NCBI RefSeq assembly: GCF_037055275.1
Contig: NZ_CP146343.1
Coordinates: forward strand, 654,501 to 718,500
DNA from: Pseudomonas sp. ML2-2023-3
GTDB lineage: Bacteria; Pseudomonadota; Gammaproteobacteria; Pseudomonadales; Pseudomonadaceae
DNA: 64,000 nucleotides
Direction of reading: 5' to 3'
Shown here: positions 1 to 9,322 of the stretch, in pieces
How the letters are laid out: each line of letters starts with the position of its first letter
Numbering within the stretch: the stretch's first letter is position 1
Position numbers and translations under genes: made by a program
Notes under the pieces: model-generated
Told to the model about the DNA's origin: nothing
Database searches by the model: none
Seen by the model: the letters and a program-made list of their open reading frames with translations, nothing else

Positions 1-493
1 GCTCATTCGGGACACTATTAGATTTATTCATGACCACTAAACCGGCACTTTTCAAGGCTTCTTGCTGGGCTTCAGGCAAGGGTTTGCCCTGGGCCAAGGC
101 TTGCGCATCAAGCACCACGACGCACGGCTGCAGGGCCAGAACACCACGCCAGGGTGCCTCACTCAGCTGCTTTAAAATCTGTGCGGGATGGCCCAAGCCT
201 GAGGGCTCAATCAATAATCGGTCGGGGCGGGCCTTGCGTAAAAGACGGCTCAAACCAATCTGGAAAGGAGCGCCATTGACGCAGCACACACAACCGCCAG
301 CCACTTCGGCAATCGCAATTGCATCGTTCCCCTGACTCATCAGAGCCGCATCCAGACCTATTTGACCGAATTCATTCACCAATACTGCCCAGCGCTCATG
401 GGCGGGCTTGTGCGTCATCAGGTGCTGAATCAGACTGGTTTTGCCGGCGCCAAGTGGCCCGGCAATCACGTGGGTGGGTATGTTTTGCAGCAT
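1..493 (-). CDS. COG0523/CobW-family GTPase (partial, C-terminus outside window)
   Basis: The visible 164 residues are the N-terminal GTPase domain of a COG0523 (CobW/ZigA/YeiR) metal chaperone-type protein. Walker A is GPLGAGKTS near residues 12-20 (the family more often has GFLGAGKT), the family metal-binding motif appears as GGCVCC near residue 72, and an NKSN guanine-specificity motif lies near residue 157. The gene starts 39 bp after the DUF1826 gene and runs the same way, so it is probably the third gene of the zigA operon. From family knowledge it would couple GTP hydrolysis to metal (probably zinc) delivery; the client is unknown. It is a distinct paralogue of the complete ZigA upstream. 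The window edge cuts off the CobW C-terminal domain. Confidence 0.85.
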   Translation of the reverse strand, partial: MLQNIPTHVIAGPLGAGKTSLIQHLMTHKPAHERWAVLVNEFGQIGLDAALMSQGNDAIAIAEVAGGCVCCVNGAPFQIGLSRLLRKARPDRLLIEPSGLGHPAQILKQLSEAPWRGVLALQPCVVVLDAQALAQGKPLPEAQQEALKSAGLVVMNKSNSVPNE

Positions 494-532
494 GATCGCC
501 AGCTTCTATGTTGATCAAAGCAGCAATATGCC

Positions 533-1186
533 TCAGGCCAGCCAATCGAGGGTCAAAATCAATCGACGCTCGCCCGGCTCCAGAGCCGGAGAACGATGGA
601 TCAAGCCCGCCCCCTCATTGCCTTGCCACTTTTCTCCCTTGAGCAAGGCCACCTCACCGGCATTCACCTGCTGAATCAACGAGCCACGGGTTGGCTCGGC
701 CTGCGGCTGGCCCAACTGAGAACGCTCCATCACCCCTTCTTCCAGCCATTGGCTACCCACTCCCGCATAAGTGGTAATGAGTCGCACAGGTACGTGGTCC
801 ACATGAAACCGTGGGCACATGGCCTTATCCAGCGCCCTGAGACGCAGCCCAACGCGTTTTGCGCCCAACAGGCACGCATAGGCGCTCACCAGCCAGGAAA
901 CGTCGGCAATGAAGCCTGCATAGCCCTCCAGATCATTAAACCTGGCGGCCAAGCCAGCCAAATTGGGCTGAGCCTTTTCGTTGGGCATATCTATCACGAT
1001 GGCGTCAGCCAATGGCTCGTCTAACGCGAGTAATAAAGCCCCGAAATCGACGATATGCACAGGTAACTGACGCTGCCAGATAGCCAAGTTGACGTCTTCA
1101 TCCAGAATCCGCGTCATGATTTCAGGCGTTTGCCCACGAACCTGATCGATCAACGGCTGAGCGATAAAGGTAAATGCATTCTTCAT
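533..1186 (-). CDS. DUF1826 domain-containing protein
   Basis: This is a 217-residue soluble protein recognised as DUF1826. The C-terminal half carries a Cys/His-rich stretch ([12 protein letters not shown] near residues 123-134) and a GSQWLEE segment, features conserved in the family. Its ATG overlaps the zigA stop by 4 bp (ATGA), indicating translational coupling in a zigA-DUF1826-COG0523 operon. The biochemical function is not established. Its position in a probable Zur-controlled operon suggests a role in zinc sparing or zinc handling, which is inference. Family assignment is fairly sure, function is not. Confidence 0.82.
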   Translation of the reverse strand: MKNAFTFIAQPLIDQVRGQTPEIMTRILDEDVNLAIWQRQLPVHIVDFGALLLALDEPLADAIVIDMPNEKAQPNLAGLAARFNDLEGYAGFIADVSWLVSAYACLLGAKRVGLRLRALDKAMCPRFHVDHVPVRLITTYAGVGSQWLEEGVMERSQLGQPQAEPTRGSLIQQVNAGEVALLKGEKWQGNEGAGLIHRSPALEPGERRLILTLDWLA

Positions 1187-2391
1187 GCGGCTACCTCTTC
1201 ATACCAATCACCAAAGGGATCGTTCAGTCGTTTCCAGCTTGCTTCACCCAATTCCATTTCGGCATCGCTGAGCAAACAGGCATCAAGCTCATGGGCGAGA
1301 AGTGAAAAGTCGATGTGCTGACCTATAAACACCAATTCCTGACGGCAATCTGCGGTGTCTGGCTGCCATTTTTGAAGAATTTCCGCCCTGGTTTCCGGAT
1401 CTTGTGGCCATTGGTCGCTCGGCACAAAACGCCACCAGCGCCCGGCAAACCCATAGCGCATCAAGCCGCCTGCCTGGGACCAACTGCCCGCCTCCTGATA
1501 TTTACTGGCCAGCCAGAAAAAGCCTTTGGAACGCAGCAATTTGCCGTTGGTCCAGGGACGCTCGATGAAATTAAAAAAACGTTCGGGATGAAACGGACGG
1601 CGAGCGCGATAGGCGCTGGAGGCGATGCCGTATTCTTCGGTTTCAGGTACATGCTCACCGCGCAGCTCTTGCAACCAGCCAGGTGCTTGGGCCGCACGCT
1701 CAAAATCAAAACGCCCGGTATCGAGAATTTTATTTAGCGGGACTTCCCCCATGACCATGGGGATTATTTCTGCATGTGTATTCAGACGCTGCAAAATGGC
1801 CATTAATTCTTGTCGGTCGGCACTGCTGATGAGGTCAATTTTGCTGATCAAGATGACGTCCGCGAACTCGACTTGCTCAATCAACAAATCGGTTATTGAC
1901 CGTTCGTCGGATTCATCAAGGATTTCTCCTCGCGAATCCAGGCTCTCTGCCGCTTGATAATCCTGCAAGAAATTAAGGCCATCCACCACCGTGACCATAG
2001 TATCCAGACGGGCACTATCTGCCAGGCTCTGCCCTGCGTCATCGCGAAAAGTGAAGGTTTCTGCCACGGGAAGAGGTTCTGAAATACCCGTTGATTCGAT
2101 TAATAAATAATCAAATCGACCGTCCTTCGCCAATGCACTGACCTCCTCCAGCAAATCTTCACGCAGGGTGCAGCAGATGCAGCCATTGCTCATTTCGACC
2201 AGTTTTTCTTCAGCACGATTCAAGGTCACGTCACGCTGAACTGCACCGCCATCAATATTTATTTCGCTCATGTCGTTAACGATCACCGCTACACGCAAGT
2301 TGTCGCGGTTACGCAAAATGTAATTGAGCAGAGTGCTTTTTCCCGCTCCGAGAAATCCGGACAGCACTGTCACCGGCAGACGTTTAGGCAT
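1183..2391 (-). CDS. zigA: Zinc metallochaperone GTPase ZigA
   Basis: A complete 402-residue COG0523 protein. Walker [10 protein letters not shown] is at residues 12-20, the CxCC metal-binding motif (GCICC) at 70-74, an SKID guanine-recognition motif lies in the middle of the protein, and the CobW C-terminal domain follows. Sequence and length match ZigA, the zinc-responsive GTPase of gamma-proteobacteria, thought to deliver zinc to client enzymes during zinc limitation. It is transcribed divergently from folE2 across a 148 bp gap holding two Zur-box-like palindromes, and heads an operon with the DUF1826 and second COG0523 genes. Regulation by Zur is inferred from those sites and the gene content. 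Confidence 0.92.
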   Translation of the reverse strand: MPKRLPVTVLSGFLGAGKSTLLNYILRNRDNLRVAVIVNDMSEINIDGGAVQRDVTLNRAEEKLVEMSNGCICCTLREDLLEEVSALAKDGRFDYLLIESTGISEPLPVAETFTFRDDAGQSLADSARLDTMVTVVDGLNFLQDYQAAESLDSRGEILDESDERSITDLLIEQVEFADVILISKIDLISSADRQELMAILQRLNTHAEIIPMVMGEVPLNKILDTGRFDFERAAQAPGWLQELRGEHVPETEEYGIASSAYRARRPFHPERFFNFIERPWTNGKLLRSKGFFWLASKYQEAGSWSQAGGLMRYGFAGRWWRFVPSDQWPQDPETRAEILQKWQPDTADCRQELVFIGQHIDFSLLAHELDACLLSDAEMELGEASWKRLNDPFGDWYEEVAA

Positions 2392-2463
2392 GGGAGCTCC
2401 TCATCAGGATAGGCAGGTCAAAGCGCCCGCTTGTTGGCTCGATCATTTTTGATCGCCGATAAT

Positions 2464-2476
2464 GATACATTATAAC
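2464..2476. promoter_or_regulatory. Candidate Zur box 1 (imperfect)
   Basis: GATACATTATAAC resembles the gamma-proteobacterial Zur core (GTTATA, one base, TATAAC), with a good right half and a degenerate left half. It lies in the divergent zigA-folE2 promoter region, about 75 bp from both starts. Confidence 0.5.
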
Positions 2477-2494
2477 AATACAAAGCATTAGAAT

Positions 2495-2509
2495 TGTTAT
2501 TAAGTAACA
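2495..2509. promoter_or_regulatory. Candidate Zur box 2
   Basis: TGTTATTAAGTAACA is a near-perfect dyad (TGTTA, five bases, TAACA) of the Zur-box type, centred 38 bp upstream of the folE2 start. Together with the weaker site at 2464 it could repress both divergent transcripts when zinc is plentiful. This is pattern-based; binding is not shown. Confidence 0.55.
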
Positions 2510-2539
2510 AAACGCCAACTCCCTCGATGGAAGCCTTTT

Positions 2540-3436
2540 ATGAATGCCCTAACCCTTCCCGACATAGCGTCACAAAACGCTCGACAAGCTATCCCACTTG
2601 AATGGGTTGGAATGTGCGGTATTGCGCTGCCAGTCTTGATTGACGGCCAGCGGCTCGCAGCAACAGCTGATGCAGGTGTAAGTCTGGATGACGGTGAAGC
2701 CCGCGGGATTCATATGTCACGACTTTATCTAGCGCTAGAAGTGCTCGAGTCGCAGGACCTGAACCCTCTCGTTTTTAAAAAAGTTTTGCAGCAATTTCTA
2801 GACAGTCATGACGATTTATCGATCTGTGCCTACCTACGAATTCACACCCACGTGCTGCTAAAACGTCCCGCTTTAGTAAGCCCACTGAGTGGCTGGAAGA
2901 GCTATCCGGTGAGTATCGATGCGTCTCTGAAAAACGGAATGTTCCACGTGGAACTAAAAATCGAGGTGGATTACTCATCGACTTGCCCATGCTCAGCTGC
3001 CTTGGCCCGTCAGTTAATCCAGCAACAATTCGTCAATGACTTCGCGAACAAGCCACTGCAGCACGCCGAAGTTTTAACCTGGCTTGGTAGTTCTCAGGGC
3101 ATTGTTGCAACGCCCCATAGCCAACGAAGCACCGCCTACTTGCAGACTCGCCTCAGCACTGAGGTGCAGCAGTTTCCGATCAACCTGCTTATCGATGAAG
3201 CAGAGGGAGCATTGGGTACCGCCGTACAAACCGCAGTCAAGCGAGCAGATGAGCAAGCCTTCGCATTAGCCAACGGTCAAAACCTGATGTTCTGTGAGGA
3301 TGCGGTACGCCGACTGAATGTCGCGTTAAAGGTTGTACCGGGAGTGAAAGGCTTCAACCTCAAAGTGGTACACGCTGAAAGTTTGCACAGCCATGACGCG
3401 GTAGCCCAAAGCTGCTGGAACTGGAGACCACTATGA
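2540..3436 (+). CDS. folE2: GTP cyclohydrolase FolE2 (type IB)
   Basis: A 298-residue protein recognisable as the COG1469 GTP cyclohydrolase IB, which converts GTP to dihydroneopterin triphosphate for folate and queuosine-type pathways. It carries the family HMSRLY motif (near residue 59) and the STCPCS cysteine motif (near residue 150). FolE2 can use metals other than zinc, so bacteria use it as a zinc-independent back-up for FolE when zinc is scarce. It is preceded by GGAAG and by candidate Zur boxes, and it overlaps the downstream carbonic anhydrase-like gene by 4 bp (ATGA). A parS-like 16-mer lies inside its coding sequence at 2940-2955. Confidence 0.95.
   Translation: MNALTLPDIASQNARQAIPLEWVGMCGIALPVLIDGQRLAATADAGVSLDDGEARGIHMSRLYLALEVLESQDLNPLVFKKVLQQFLDSHDDLSICAYLRIHTHVLLKRPALVSPLSGWKSYPVSIDASLKNGMFHVELKIEVDYSSTCPCSAALARQLIQQQFVNDFANKPLQHAEVLTWLGSSQGIVATPHSQRSTAYLQTRLSTEVQQFPINLLIDEAEGALGTAVQTAVKRADEQAFALANGQNLMFCEDAVRRLNVALKVVPGVKGFNLKVVHAESLHSHDAVAQSCWNWRPL
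2940..2955. other. parS-like site (15/16) inside folE2
   Basis: TGTTCCACGTGGAACT differs from the perfect Pseudomonas parS palindrome (TGTTCCACGTGGAACA) only in the last base. It lies within the folE2 coding region, about 30 kb left of dnaA and 34 kb from the perfect parS in recF. It is a likely secondary ParB-binding site, since pseudomonads carry several perfect and near-perfect parS sites around oriC. Confidence 0.7.
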
Positions 3437-3993
3437 TCCGTAAAAATCCGTCCGGTGATCTGCCGAAGATCGCCGAGTCAGCCTACGTTGATAGAACCGC
3501 GATTATTTGCGGCAAGGTAGTGATTGGCGAGAATGTATTTGTCGGGCCATATGCCGTGATACGCGCCGATGAAATAGACAGTGAGGGTGGCATGCTCCCG
3601 ATTACTATCGGAGCCAATTCCAATATCCAGGACGGTGTGGTGATTCACTCGAAGTCCGGGGCTGCAGTCACTATTGGTGAAAACACCTCGATTGCGCACC
3701 GGTCCATCGTTCACGGACCCTGCCGTATTGGTGATCGAGTGTTTATCGGATTCAACAGTGTGCTGTTCAATTGCGAACTCGGGGACGGGTGTGTGGTGCG
3801 GCATAACTCGGTCGTCGATGGCCGCGACCTGCCGGATAAATTCTACGTACCCTCCACAACGCGTATCGGGCCAAACACTGACCTGAGCCAGTTTGCCCCG
3901 GTCAGTGTCAGCGCATCGGAGTTTTCAGAGGATGTAGCGCGCACCAATGTCGATCTGGTACGCGGCTACAAGGCGCTGCAAAACGAGTTCTAA
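3433..3993 (+). CDS. Gamma-carbonic anhydrase family protein
   Basis: A 186-residue left-handed beta-helix protein with repeated hexapeptides (such as IGENVFVGP and IGDRVFIGF). The three zinc-ligand histidines of the gamma class are present as H72, H89 and H94, with the expected 17- and 5-residue spacings. It belongs to the CaiE/PaaY/Cam-like group. Its start overlaps the folE2 stop (ATGA), so the two form one operon behind the candidate Zur boxes. In zinc regulons such paralogues are believed to replace a housekeeping zinc enzyme, possibly with another metal. Carbonic anhydrase activity is plausible but not certain for this subgroup. Confidence 0.88.
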   Translation: MIRKNPSGDLPKIAESAYVDRTAIICGKVVIGENVFVGPYAVIRADEIDSEGGMLPITIGANSNIQDGVVIHSKSGAAVTIGENTSIAHRSIVHGPCRIGDRVFIGFNSVLFNCELGDGCVVRHNSVVDGRDLPDKFYVPSTTRIGPNTDLSQFAPVSVSASEFSEDVARTNVDLVRGYKALQNEF

Positions 3994-4512
3994 TCAAGTG
4001 CGGGGTTTGACTGTTCCACAGTTTTGCCCCAACCAGACAGCACGGGTGTCCATGCTGCCCTTCTGCTGAATCCCGGTCGCGTTAAAGGTGCCATTAACCT
4101 GGGTGGTGAATTCACGATCACTGGCAAAAGTTGCCACACCTGCGCCCTGAGCTTTTGGACAACTAAAGCGAAACTTCCACTTATTTCCACTACGCTCAGT
4201 GATCTGCTGGTTACATCCTGACTTGGGATCAGTCAGCGGGATGTCATCTGTTTTCACTTGATCAGGGGTGAGGCAGACCCGAACACCTTTGCCTGCCATG
4301 GTCAGCCCTTGGCTTTCCAATTGGGCTTTTTGTTCCGGGGTCAGCATATTTTGCAATTGGCCTAACATTACCTGCAGTTCAGGTAATTGTTGGCCGTCTA
4401 CCTGCATATTGCTGGAGCTCAGTTCCCAAAGCCCCGGTTGCAGCATTTGGGCCTGAGCCACCGGGATCGACAAACCACAGGCCATGAACAACCCAAGCAG
4501 ACGAACATTCAT
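3994..4512 (-). CDS. DUF3617 domain-containing secreted protein
   Basis: A 172-residue protein with a clear signal peptide (hydrophobic stretch to about residue 22, ending in VAQAQ). The mature part matches the DUF3617 pattern: an early PGLWE motif, then paired cysteines in CLTPDQ and GCNQQ-type segments. I chose the ATG at 4512 over the adjacent TTG because GGAGT lies six bases upstream. The gene is convergent with the carbonic anhydrase gene with no gap between stop codons and divergent from cls. The function of DUF3617 proteins is unknown; a periplasmic location is predicted. Confidence 0.85.
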   Translation of the reverse strand: MNVRLLGLFMACGLSIPVAQAQMLQPGLWELSSSNMQVDGQQLPELQVMLGQLQNMLTPEQKAQLESQGLTMAGKGVRVCLTPDQVKTDDIPLTDPKSGCNQQITERSGNKWKFRFSCPKAQGAGVATFASDREFTTQVNGTFNATGIQQKGSMDTRAVWLGQNCGTVKPRT

Positions 4513-4647
4513 CAAGTAACTCCTACGCTATTGTCAGCGTTAGACGTCAAAAAAGGGCGAGTGTTGCAACGCACCCAAATGGGGACATTCACTACAGAAC
4601 GTGGTCTGTCAGTAATTGGCATTGAACATTGAGGAGCAAGGATACGC

Positions 4648-6087
4648 ATGGATTATCTAGGCCCGCACATATTTGGTTATCTGATTCTATTAATCCACAG
4701 CTTAGGCTTGATTGCTGCCGTACATGCGGTTTTAACCGTCAGGACGGCGCAAGGCTCGATCGCCTGGGCCATGTCATTATTCTTCATTCCTTACATCACA
4801 CTGATCCCGTACCTGATCTTTGGCCGCAGCACATTTGACGATTACATTCGGGCCCGGCGCGATGCCAATCAGGAGATGCGAGAAGCCATTACTCACCTGA
4901 GCTGGCGGCCATGGGTAGAAGAAGCCCTCGCAGCACGCAACTCAAATGCCTATGCATCACTGCGAGCGATGCCCCGGTTAGGGCGCATGCCTTGCCTGGC
5001 AAACAACACCGTACGATTGCTGATCAATGGCACCGCTACTTTCGACGCTATTTTCGACGCCATCCGTGCAGCAAAAGAAGTCGTGCTGGTCCAGTTTTTT
5101 ATCGTTCACGACGATGACCTCGGCATGAAGCTGCATGCATTGCTCCTGGAAAAAGCCGCACAAGGGGTCGCAGTGCATCTGCTCTATGACAGCATCGGCA
5201 GCCATGCACTGCCCAGTATTTACGCCGAGACCTTGCGCGCAGGCGGTGTTCAAACTTATGCGTTTGCCACACATGGCGGATGGATCAGTCGCTTCCAGGT
5301 GAACTTTCGTAACCACCGAAAAGTGGTAGTGGTAGACGGCGTGCGGGGCTTTGTTGGGGGGCACAACGTTGGGGATGAATACCTGGGCGCCAAACCGCCG
5401 CTGTCTCCGTGGCGCGATACCCACGTCGAAGTCACCGGCCCTGTGGTGGCCTGCCTGCAGGAGTCCTTTGCTGAAGACTGGTTCTGGGCCACACGCAAAC
5501 TGCCCCCCCTGCTCCTGCCCCAGAGTTATCCGGACGGCGGCGTGCTCTGCCAGTTTCTGGCCAGCGGTCCAGCAGACCCGTATGAAACCTGCTCGCTGTT
5601 TTTTGTTGAAGCCATCCATGCCGCCAACCGCAGGGTGTGGATTACGACCCCCTACTTTGTTCCCGATGAGGCAGTGTTCTCCGCTTTAAGGCTGGCCGTA
5701 CTGCGCGGTGTGGATGTTCGAATCCTGATACCGTCCCGCCCGGACCACAAGATTGTGTATGCCGCGTCCAGTCTGTATGCCTTTGAAGCAGTACGCGCAG
5801 GCGTGCGGATCTTCCGTTATCAACCGGGGTTTTTGCATCAAAAAGTGGTATTGGTCGACGACGAAATCAGCGCCATTGGCAGCGCCAATATGGACAACCG
5901 ATCGTTCCGTCTCAACTTTGAAGTGATGTTGCTTACCGTCGACGAAGCGTTCGCCAGACAGGTTGAACATATGCTGCTCGATGACTTCGCCCTGGCCCGT
6001 GAAATCACCGAAGCGGATATCAAGGCAACCCACCGTTTACAGCAGTTGGGCATGCGGGTGGCCCGGCTGGTTTCACCTGTTTTATAG
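4648..6087 (+). CDS. cls: Cardiolipin synthase (phospholipase D family)
   Basis: A 479-residue membrane enzyme that joins two phosphatidylglycerol molecules into cardiolipin. Two hydrophobic segments lie in the first 65 residues, followed by two PLD catalytic HKD motifs (H223-R-K225 to D230, and H397-Q-K399 to D404) in the usual HxKxxxxD form. Length agrees with bacterial ClsA. A GGAG/AAGGAT ribosome-binding region precedes the ATG. It is a single gene divergent from the DUF3617 gene; a GC-rich hairpin at 6150-6176 follows it. Confidence 0.93.
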   Translation: MDYLGPHIFGYLILLIHSLGLIAAVHAVLTVRTAQGSIAWAMSLFFIPYITLIPYLIFGRSTFDDYIRARRDANQEMREAITHLSWRPWVEEALAARNSNAYASLRAMPRLGRMPCLANNTVRLLINGTATFDAIFDAIRAAKEVVLVQFFIVHDDDLGMKLHALLLEKAAQGVAVHLLYDSIGSHALPSIYAETLRAGGVQTYAFATHGGWISRFQVNFRNHRKVVVVDGVRGFVGGHNVGDEYLGAKPPLSPWRDTHVEVTGPVVACLQESFAEDWFWATRKLPPLLLPQSYPDGGVLCQFLASGPADPYETCSLFFVEAIHAANRRVWITTPYFVPDEAVFSALRLAVLRGVDVRILIPSRPDHKIVYAASSLYAFEAVRAGVRIFRYQPGFLHQKVVLVDDEISAIGSANMDNRSFRLNFEVMLLTVDEAFARQVEHMLLDDFALAREITEADIKATHRLQQLGMRVARLVSPVL

Positions 6088-6149
6088 GCTGTAGGAAGGG
6101 TCTGAATTACGCGGTGCAGTCAAAAGAGTCATACAAGATTCCATAAACT

Positions 6150-6176
6150 GAGCGGCCCGGATAACCCGGGCCGTTC
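6150..6176 (+). terminator. GC-rich hairpin after cls
   Basis: An 8 bp perfect stem (CGGCCCGG / CCGGGCCG) with loop ATAAC, extendable by three more pairs including one wobble. There is no T-run after it, and it sits only about 20 bases before the next start codon. It could be a weak cls terminator or a 5' leader structure of the next gene. Confidence 0.45.
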
Positions 6177-6195
6177 AGCATAAGGAATAAAAACA

Positions 6196-6687
6196 ATGAA
6201 ATTCTCGCTCCTGGGTTTGCTCTTCAGCATCAGTACATTAGCTTCAGCTCAAGCCAAAACACCTGCTCCGGCACCCGCGCCACCATTTATCAATGTGCAA
6301 ATCGGTCAGCCTACGTATATCCACCGACTGCACTACAAGAAGATGTACAGCGAAAAACCTTTTGAAGAAGCCGTGCTTTATTACTACGACAACGGTCTCT
6401 ACAAAATTATTTCCCCGGGCGAAAACCACTACGGCGTGTATGTGGTTGAAGGGGACTTCACTGACGACCAATACCGTATCAGCTACATCTCCCTTCCTTC
6501 TCCTGACTGGGGCGGCAACGTTGCCCGCCACGATCTTGTATTCAAAAAAGGGTCACTGACTTTCGAGCAGAAAGCTTTGGCACAGGTAGATCAAAATATT
6601 GGCCTCCAGGATGGTCGCTACGTTCTGGACAACAACCCGGTACAAGACCCGATGCCCATCACCTGGGAAAACCACACTCAGCGATAA
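6196..6687 (+). CDS. Hypothetical secreted protein
   Basis: A 163-residue protein that I cannot assign to a family. It has a signal peptide (MKFSLLGLLFSISTLASAQA), then an Ala/Pro-rich linker, then a compact domain rich in Tyr, Asp and Asn with alternating hydrophobic residues, suggesting a small beta-rich periplasmic fold. It contains no cysteine. A ribosome-binding site (AAGGAA) lies about 9 bases upstream of the ATG. Its last 10 bases overlap the convergent cfaB 3' end. Expression and export look real; function is unknown. Confidence 0.75.
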   Translation: MKFSLLGLLFSISTLASAQAKTPAPAPAPPFINVQIGQPTYIHRLHYKKMYSEKPFEEAVLYYYDNGLYKIISPGENHYGVYVVEGDFTDDQYRISYISLPSPDWGGNVARHDLVFKKGSLTFEQKALAQVDQNIGLQDGRYVLDNNPVQDPMPITWENHTQR

Positions 6688-7862
6688 ATGTCCGCACGGG
6701 TTGGTGGCAGCTCCAGCGAACCATCCGCATGGGGCTTGGTCGCTAAAATTTGATCAATGTTGATCCATCCATGAGCAAAGGCGTAAGCACACCCCGCCAG
6801 ATACAGCCGCCAAATTCGCAGGGCCTGTTCCGGCACCTGCCTGGCGGCAGCCTCAAGGCTGTGCTCCAGTCGCTGGCTCCAATGCTCCAGCGTGCGCGCG
6901 TAATGCAGACGCAAACTTTCGACATCTACCACTTCCAGTCCTGCTTCGCTGATTTCGGCAGTCATCATCGACAGATGCGGCAACTCCCCGTTGGGGAATA
7001 CATAACGATCGATAAAATCACCCGCCCCCCGGCCTACCTGACGACCATCGGTGTGCTTGGAGGTAATCCCGTGATTCATCACCAACCCGCCCTCACGCAC
7101 AGCCCTGGACAGGATCTCGCAATACTCACGCAGGTTGGCGTGCCCCACGTGCTCGAACATCCCGACGCTGACGATTTTATCGAACCGCCCATCTTGAGGC
7201 AGGTCACGATAGTCCAGCAGTTGCAGATCAACCTTGTCTTGCAGGCCTTCGGCGTTGACCCGCTCGCGAGCAAGTGTGAGTTGCTCTTTGCTCAGGGTGA
7301 TCCCGAACACCTTGATCCCGTATTCCTTCGCGGCAAAACGCGCCAGCCCACCCCAGCCACAACCAACATCCAATAAATATTCACCGGGTTTGAGTCGCAG
7401 CTTGCGGCACAGCAAACGAAACTTGGCTTGCTGTGCCTCATCCAGGCTCTCTTCTCCGGTTTCAAAATATCCACAGGAGTAGGCCATGTCGCGGTCGAGC
7501 CACAACTGATAGAAGTCGTTGGACAGGTCATAGTGATAGGAAATGGACTCGGCATCTGTGGCCTTGTCGTGATGCACGCGAGGTGGCGTGGTGTCTTCAT
7601 CATCGTCCAGCAATGCCTGACTCAACTCATCGCACACACGAATGGCTTCGCTGATCGAGCCTTCAAGTTCAAGTCGACCCTCAACAAAAGCGCTGCCCAA
7701 AAGGTCCAGACTGGGATGAGTAAACTGAGCCACCAGGGTCGGGTCCTTGACCACAATCGTGACGCTGGGGCTCGGGCCAAAATTGAACTCATGCCCGTCC
7801 CACAGCCTTAGCCGTAATGGAAGTTGAAGTTTCTGTAAGGCCGGCGGAAGTTGCGCGAGCAT
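6678..7862 (-). CDS. cfaB: Cyclopropane-fatty-acyl-phospholipid synthase
   Basis: A 394-residue S-adenosylmethionine-dependent enzyme that adds a methylene bridge to unsaturated phospholipid acyl chains, protecting membranes in stationary phase and under stress. The SAM-binding glycine motif DVGCGWGG is at residues 165-172, preceded by the conserved YDLSNDFYQLWLD segment (111-123) typical of Cfa/CmaA enzymes. Length matches pseudomonad CfaB. In P. aeruginosa a homologue also lies close to glmS, supporting the assignment. The 3' end overlaps the convergent secreted-protein gene by 10 bp. Confidence 0.92.
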   Translation of the reverse strand: MLAQLPPALQKLQLPLRLRLWDGHEFNFGPSPSVTIVVKDPTLVAQFTHPSLDLLGSAFVEGRLELEGSISEAIRVCDELSQALLDDDEDTTPPRVHHDKATDAESISYHYDLSNDFYQLWLDRDMAYSCGYFETGEESLDEAQQAKFRLLCRKLRLKPGEYLLDVGCGWGGLARFAAKEYGIKVFGITLSKEQLTLARERVNAEGLQDKVDLQLLDYRDLPQDGRFDKIVSVGMFEHVGHANLREYCEILSRAVREGGLVMNHGITSKHTDGRQVGRGAGDFIDRYVFPNGELPHLSMMTAEISEAGLEVVDVESLRLHYARTLEHWSQRLEHSLEAAARQVPEQALRIWRLYLAGCAYAFAHGWINIDQILATKPHADGSLELPPTRADIYR

Positions 7863-7987
7863 CTGTGTTCCTCCTTCAGTTCAGATCTCAAAACTATAGG
7901 TTAGACGAATAACGAACACTGTCAGTTTCGTGGACCAGAGGTGCACACAGATCGTGCGCAACCCGCTAGTGCCGCTTTAGGGTGTAA

Positions 7988-9322
7988 TCACTCCGGGTGA
8001 GCGATCAGTTGCTTGGCCAGGGCCTCGAACGCCGGAATGGTCACCGGATCATTCGCCGAGTTGCTGGCAATCGGGTTGGAGGCATAGCGCACAATCACCA
8101 TCTCGGCTTTCGGGTCGATGTAGGTGCGCTGCCCATAAACACCGCGAGCCATAAAGGCACCATCGGCGTTATGCGTTACCCACCACATGTCACGATAGCT
8201 GCTGCCTTTGAGAAGGTCATAACCGGCCTTGGCAAAAGCCGCTTTGTCGCCACCACCACGAATATCATCGATAACCGTTTTGGGCACGATTTGCTGCCCA
8301 AGGTACTGTCCGTTATTACGGATCATCTCGCCAAATCGGGCCATGTCCCGCAGCCCGGTATTCAAGCCGCCGCCTGCGAACGGAGTGCCGATTGAGTCGA
8401 CGGTAAAATAAGCAGCCTGTTCTGCGCCAATGCGTTGCCAGATTTTTTCGGAGAGTAACTGTGCAACGTTGCGCCCTGTCACCCGTGCAATCACCCAGCC
8501 CAGTACATCGGTGTTAACTGTTTTATAGGCGAATGCCTGGCCGTGCTCACCTTCTGGCTCAACTGTCTGCAAATATTCCATATAGGTTTGCGGGCCGGTG
8601 TAGCCCTTGGGTTTGGGCAGCGGGTTACCGGCCTGGGCATGCTTCCAGACTTCAGCATTGGGGTCGGCATAATCCTCGCTGTATTTGAGCCCCGTGGTCA
8701 TGTCCAGCACCTGACGCAAGGTGGCGTTGCCAAAAGCCGACTTGGCCAGCTCCGGCACATACTCTGCAATTTTTTTATTGGCATCCAGCGTGCCGTCAGC
8801 CACCAGCATGGCACCCATGGTGCCAACCACCGATTTGGTCATCGACATTGCGCCGTGCTGACCTTCGGGGTTCAGGACGCCAAAGTAGCGCTCATAAATT
8901 ATTTTTCCGCGATGCAATACAACAATGCCGTCGGTGTAGTTCGCCGCCAGAGATTGCTCCCAGGTCATCGGTTGCTTGCTGCCCAGTGGCACAAAGGTCA
9001 ACCCGTCGATATCCGTGCGCAAGGCTTGAGCCAGCGGTACCGGTGCGCCCAGACCACGTGAAACATTGGTGGTGGGCATCAATTGGCGAAAGTTGGAAAC
9101 ACTCCAGCGCATGGCCGGAAACTGGAAATAACTGCCATCGGCAAACCGCACAATGCGATCAGGCGGTGGCGGCGCGCCGACCATCCAGCCCATTTTCGCC
9201 GGGTCGCTGGCGGCAGCATCCGGGTAAGTGGTTTTTTCAGTGGCACAGGCAATAGAGGCAGCCAGGCAAGACAGTAAAAAAACTGCGCCGGTACGGGCAG
9301 GTTTAAAAAATTGTTTAAACAT
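7988..9322 (-). CDS. Serine hydrolase, class C beta-lactamase-like
   Basis: A 444-residue exported protein of the beta-lactamase/penicillin-binding protein superfamily. There is an N-terminal signal peptide (hydrophobic residues about 12-27), a catalytic SxxK motif SMTK at 160-163, and a YSEDYADPN segment near 213 where the YxN motif is expected. The role could be an esterase, a cell-wall peptidase or a beta-lactamase. P. aeruginosa carries a beta-lactamase-like hydrolase (PA5542/PIB-1) in a similar region between the zinc block and glmS, so orthology is possible but not demonstrated. It stands alone, with about 270 bp of upstream DNA holding a long palindrome. Confidence 0.85.
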   Translation of the reverse strand: MFKQFFKPARTGAVFLLSCLAASIACATEKTTYPDAAASDPAKMGWMVGAPPPPDRIVRFADGSYFQFPAMRWSVSNFRQLMPTTNVSRGLGAPVPLAQALRTDIDGLTFVPLGSKQPMTWEQSLAANYTDGIVVLHRGKIIYERYFGVLNPEGQHGAMSMTKSVVGTMGAMLVADGTLDANKKIAEYVPELAKSAFGNATLRQVLDMTTGLKYSEDYADPNAEVWKHAQAGNPLPKPKGYTGPQTYMEYLQTVEPEGEHGQAFAYKTVNTDVLGWVIARVTGRNVAQLLSEKIWQRIGAEQAAYFTVDSIGTPFAGGGLNTGLRDMARFGEMIRNNGQYLGQQIVPKTVIDDIRGGGDKAAFAKAGYDLLKGSSYRDMWWVTHNADGAFMARGVYGQRTYIDPKAEMVIVRYASNPIASNSANDPVTIPAFEALAKQLIAHPE

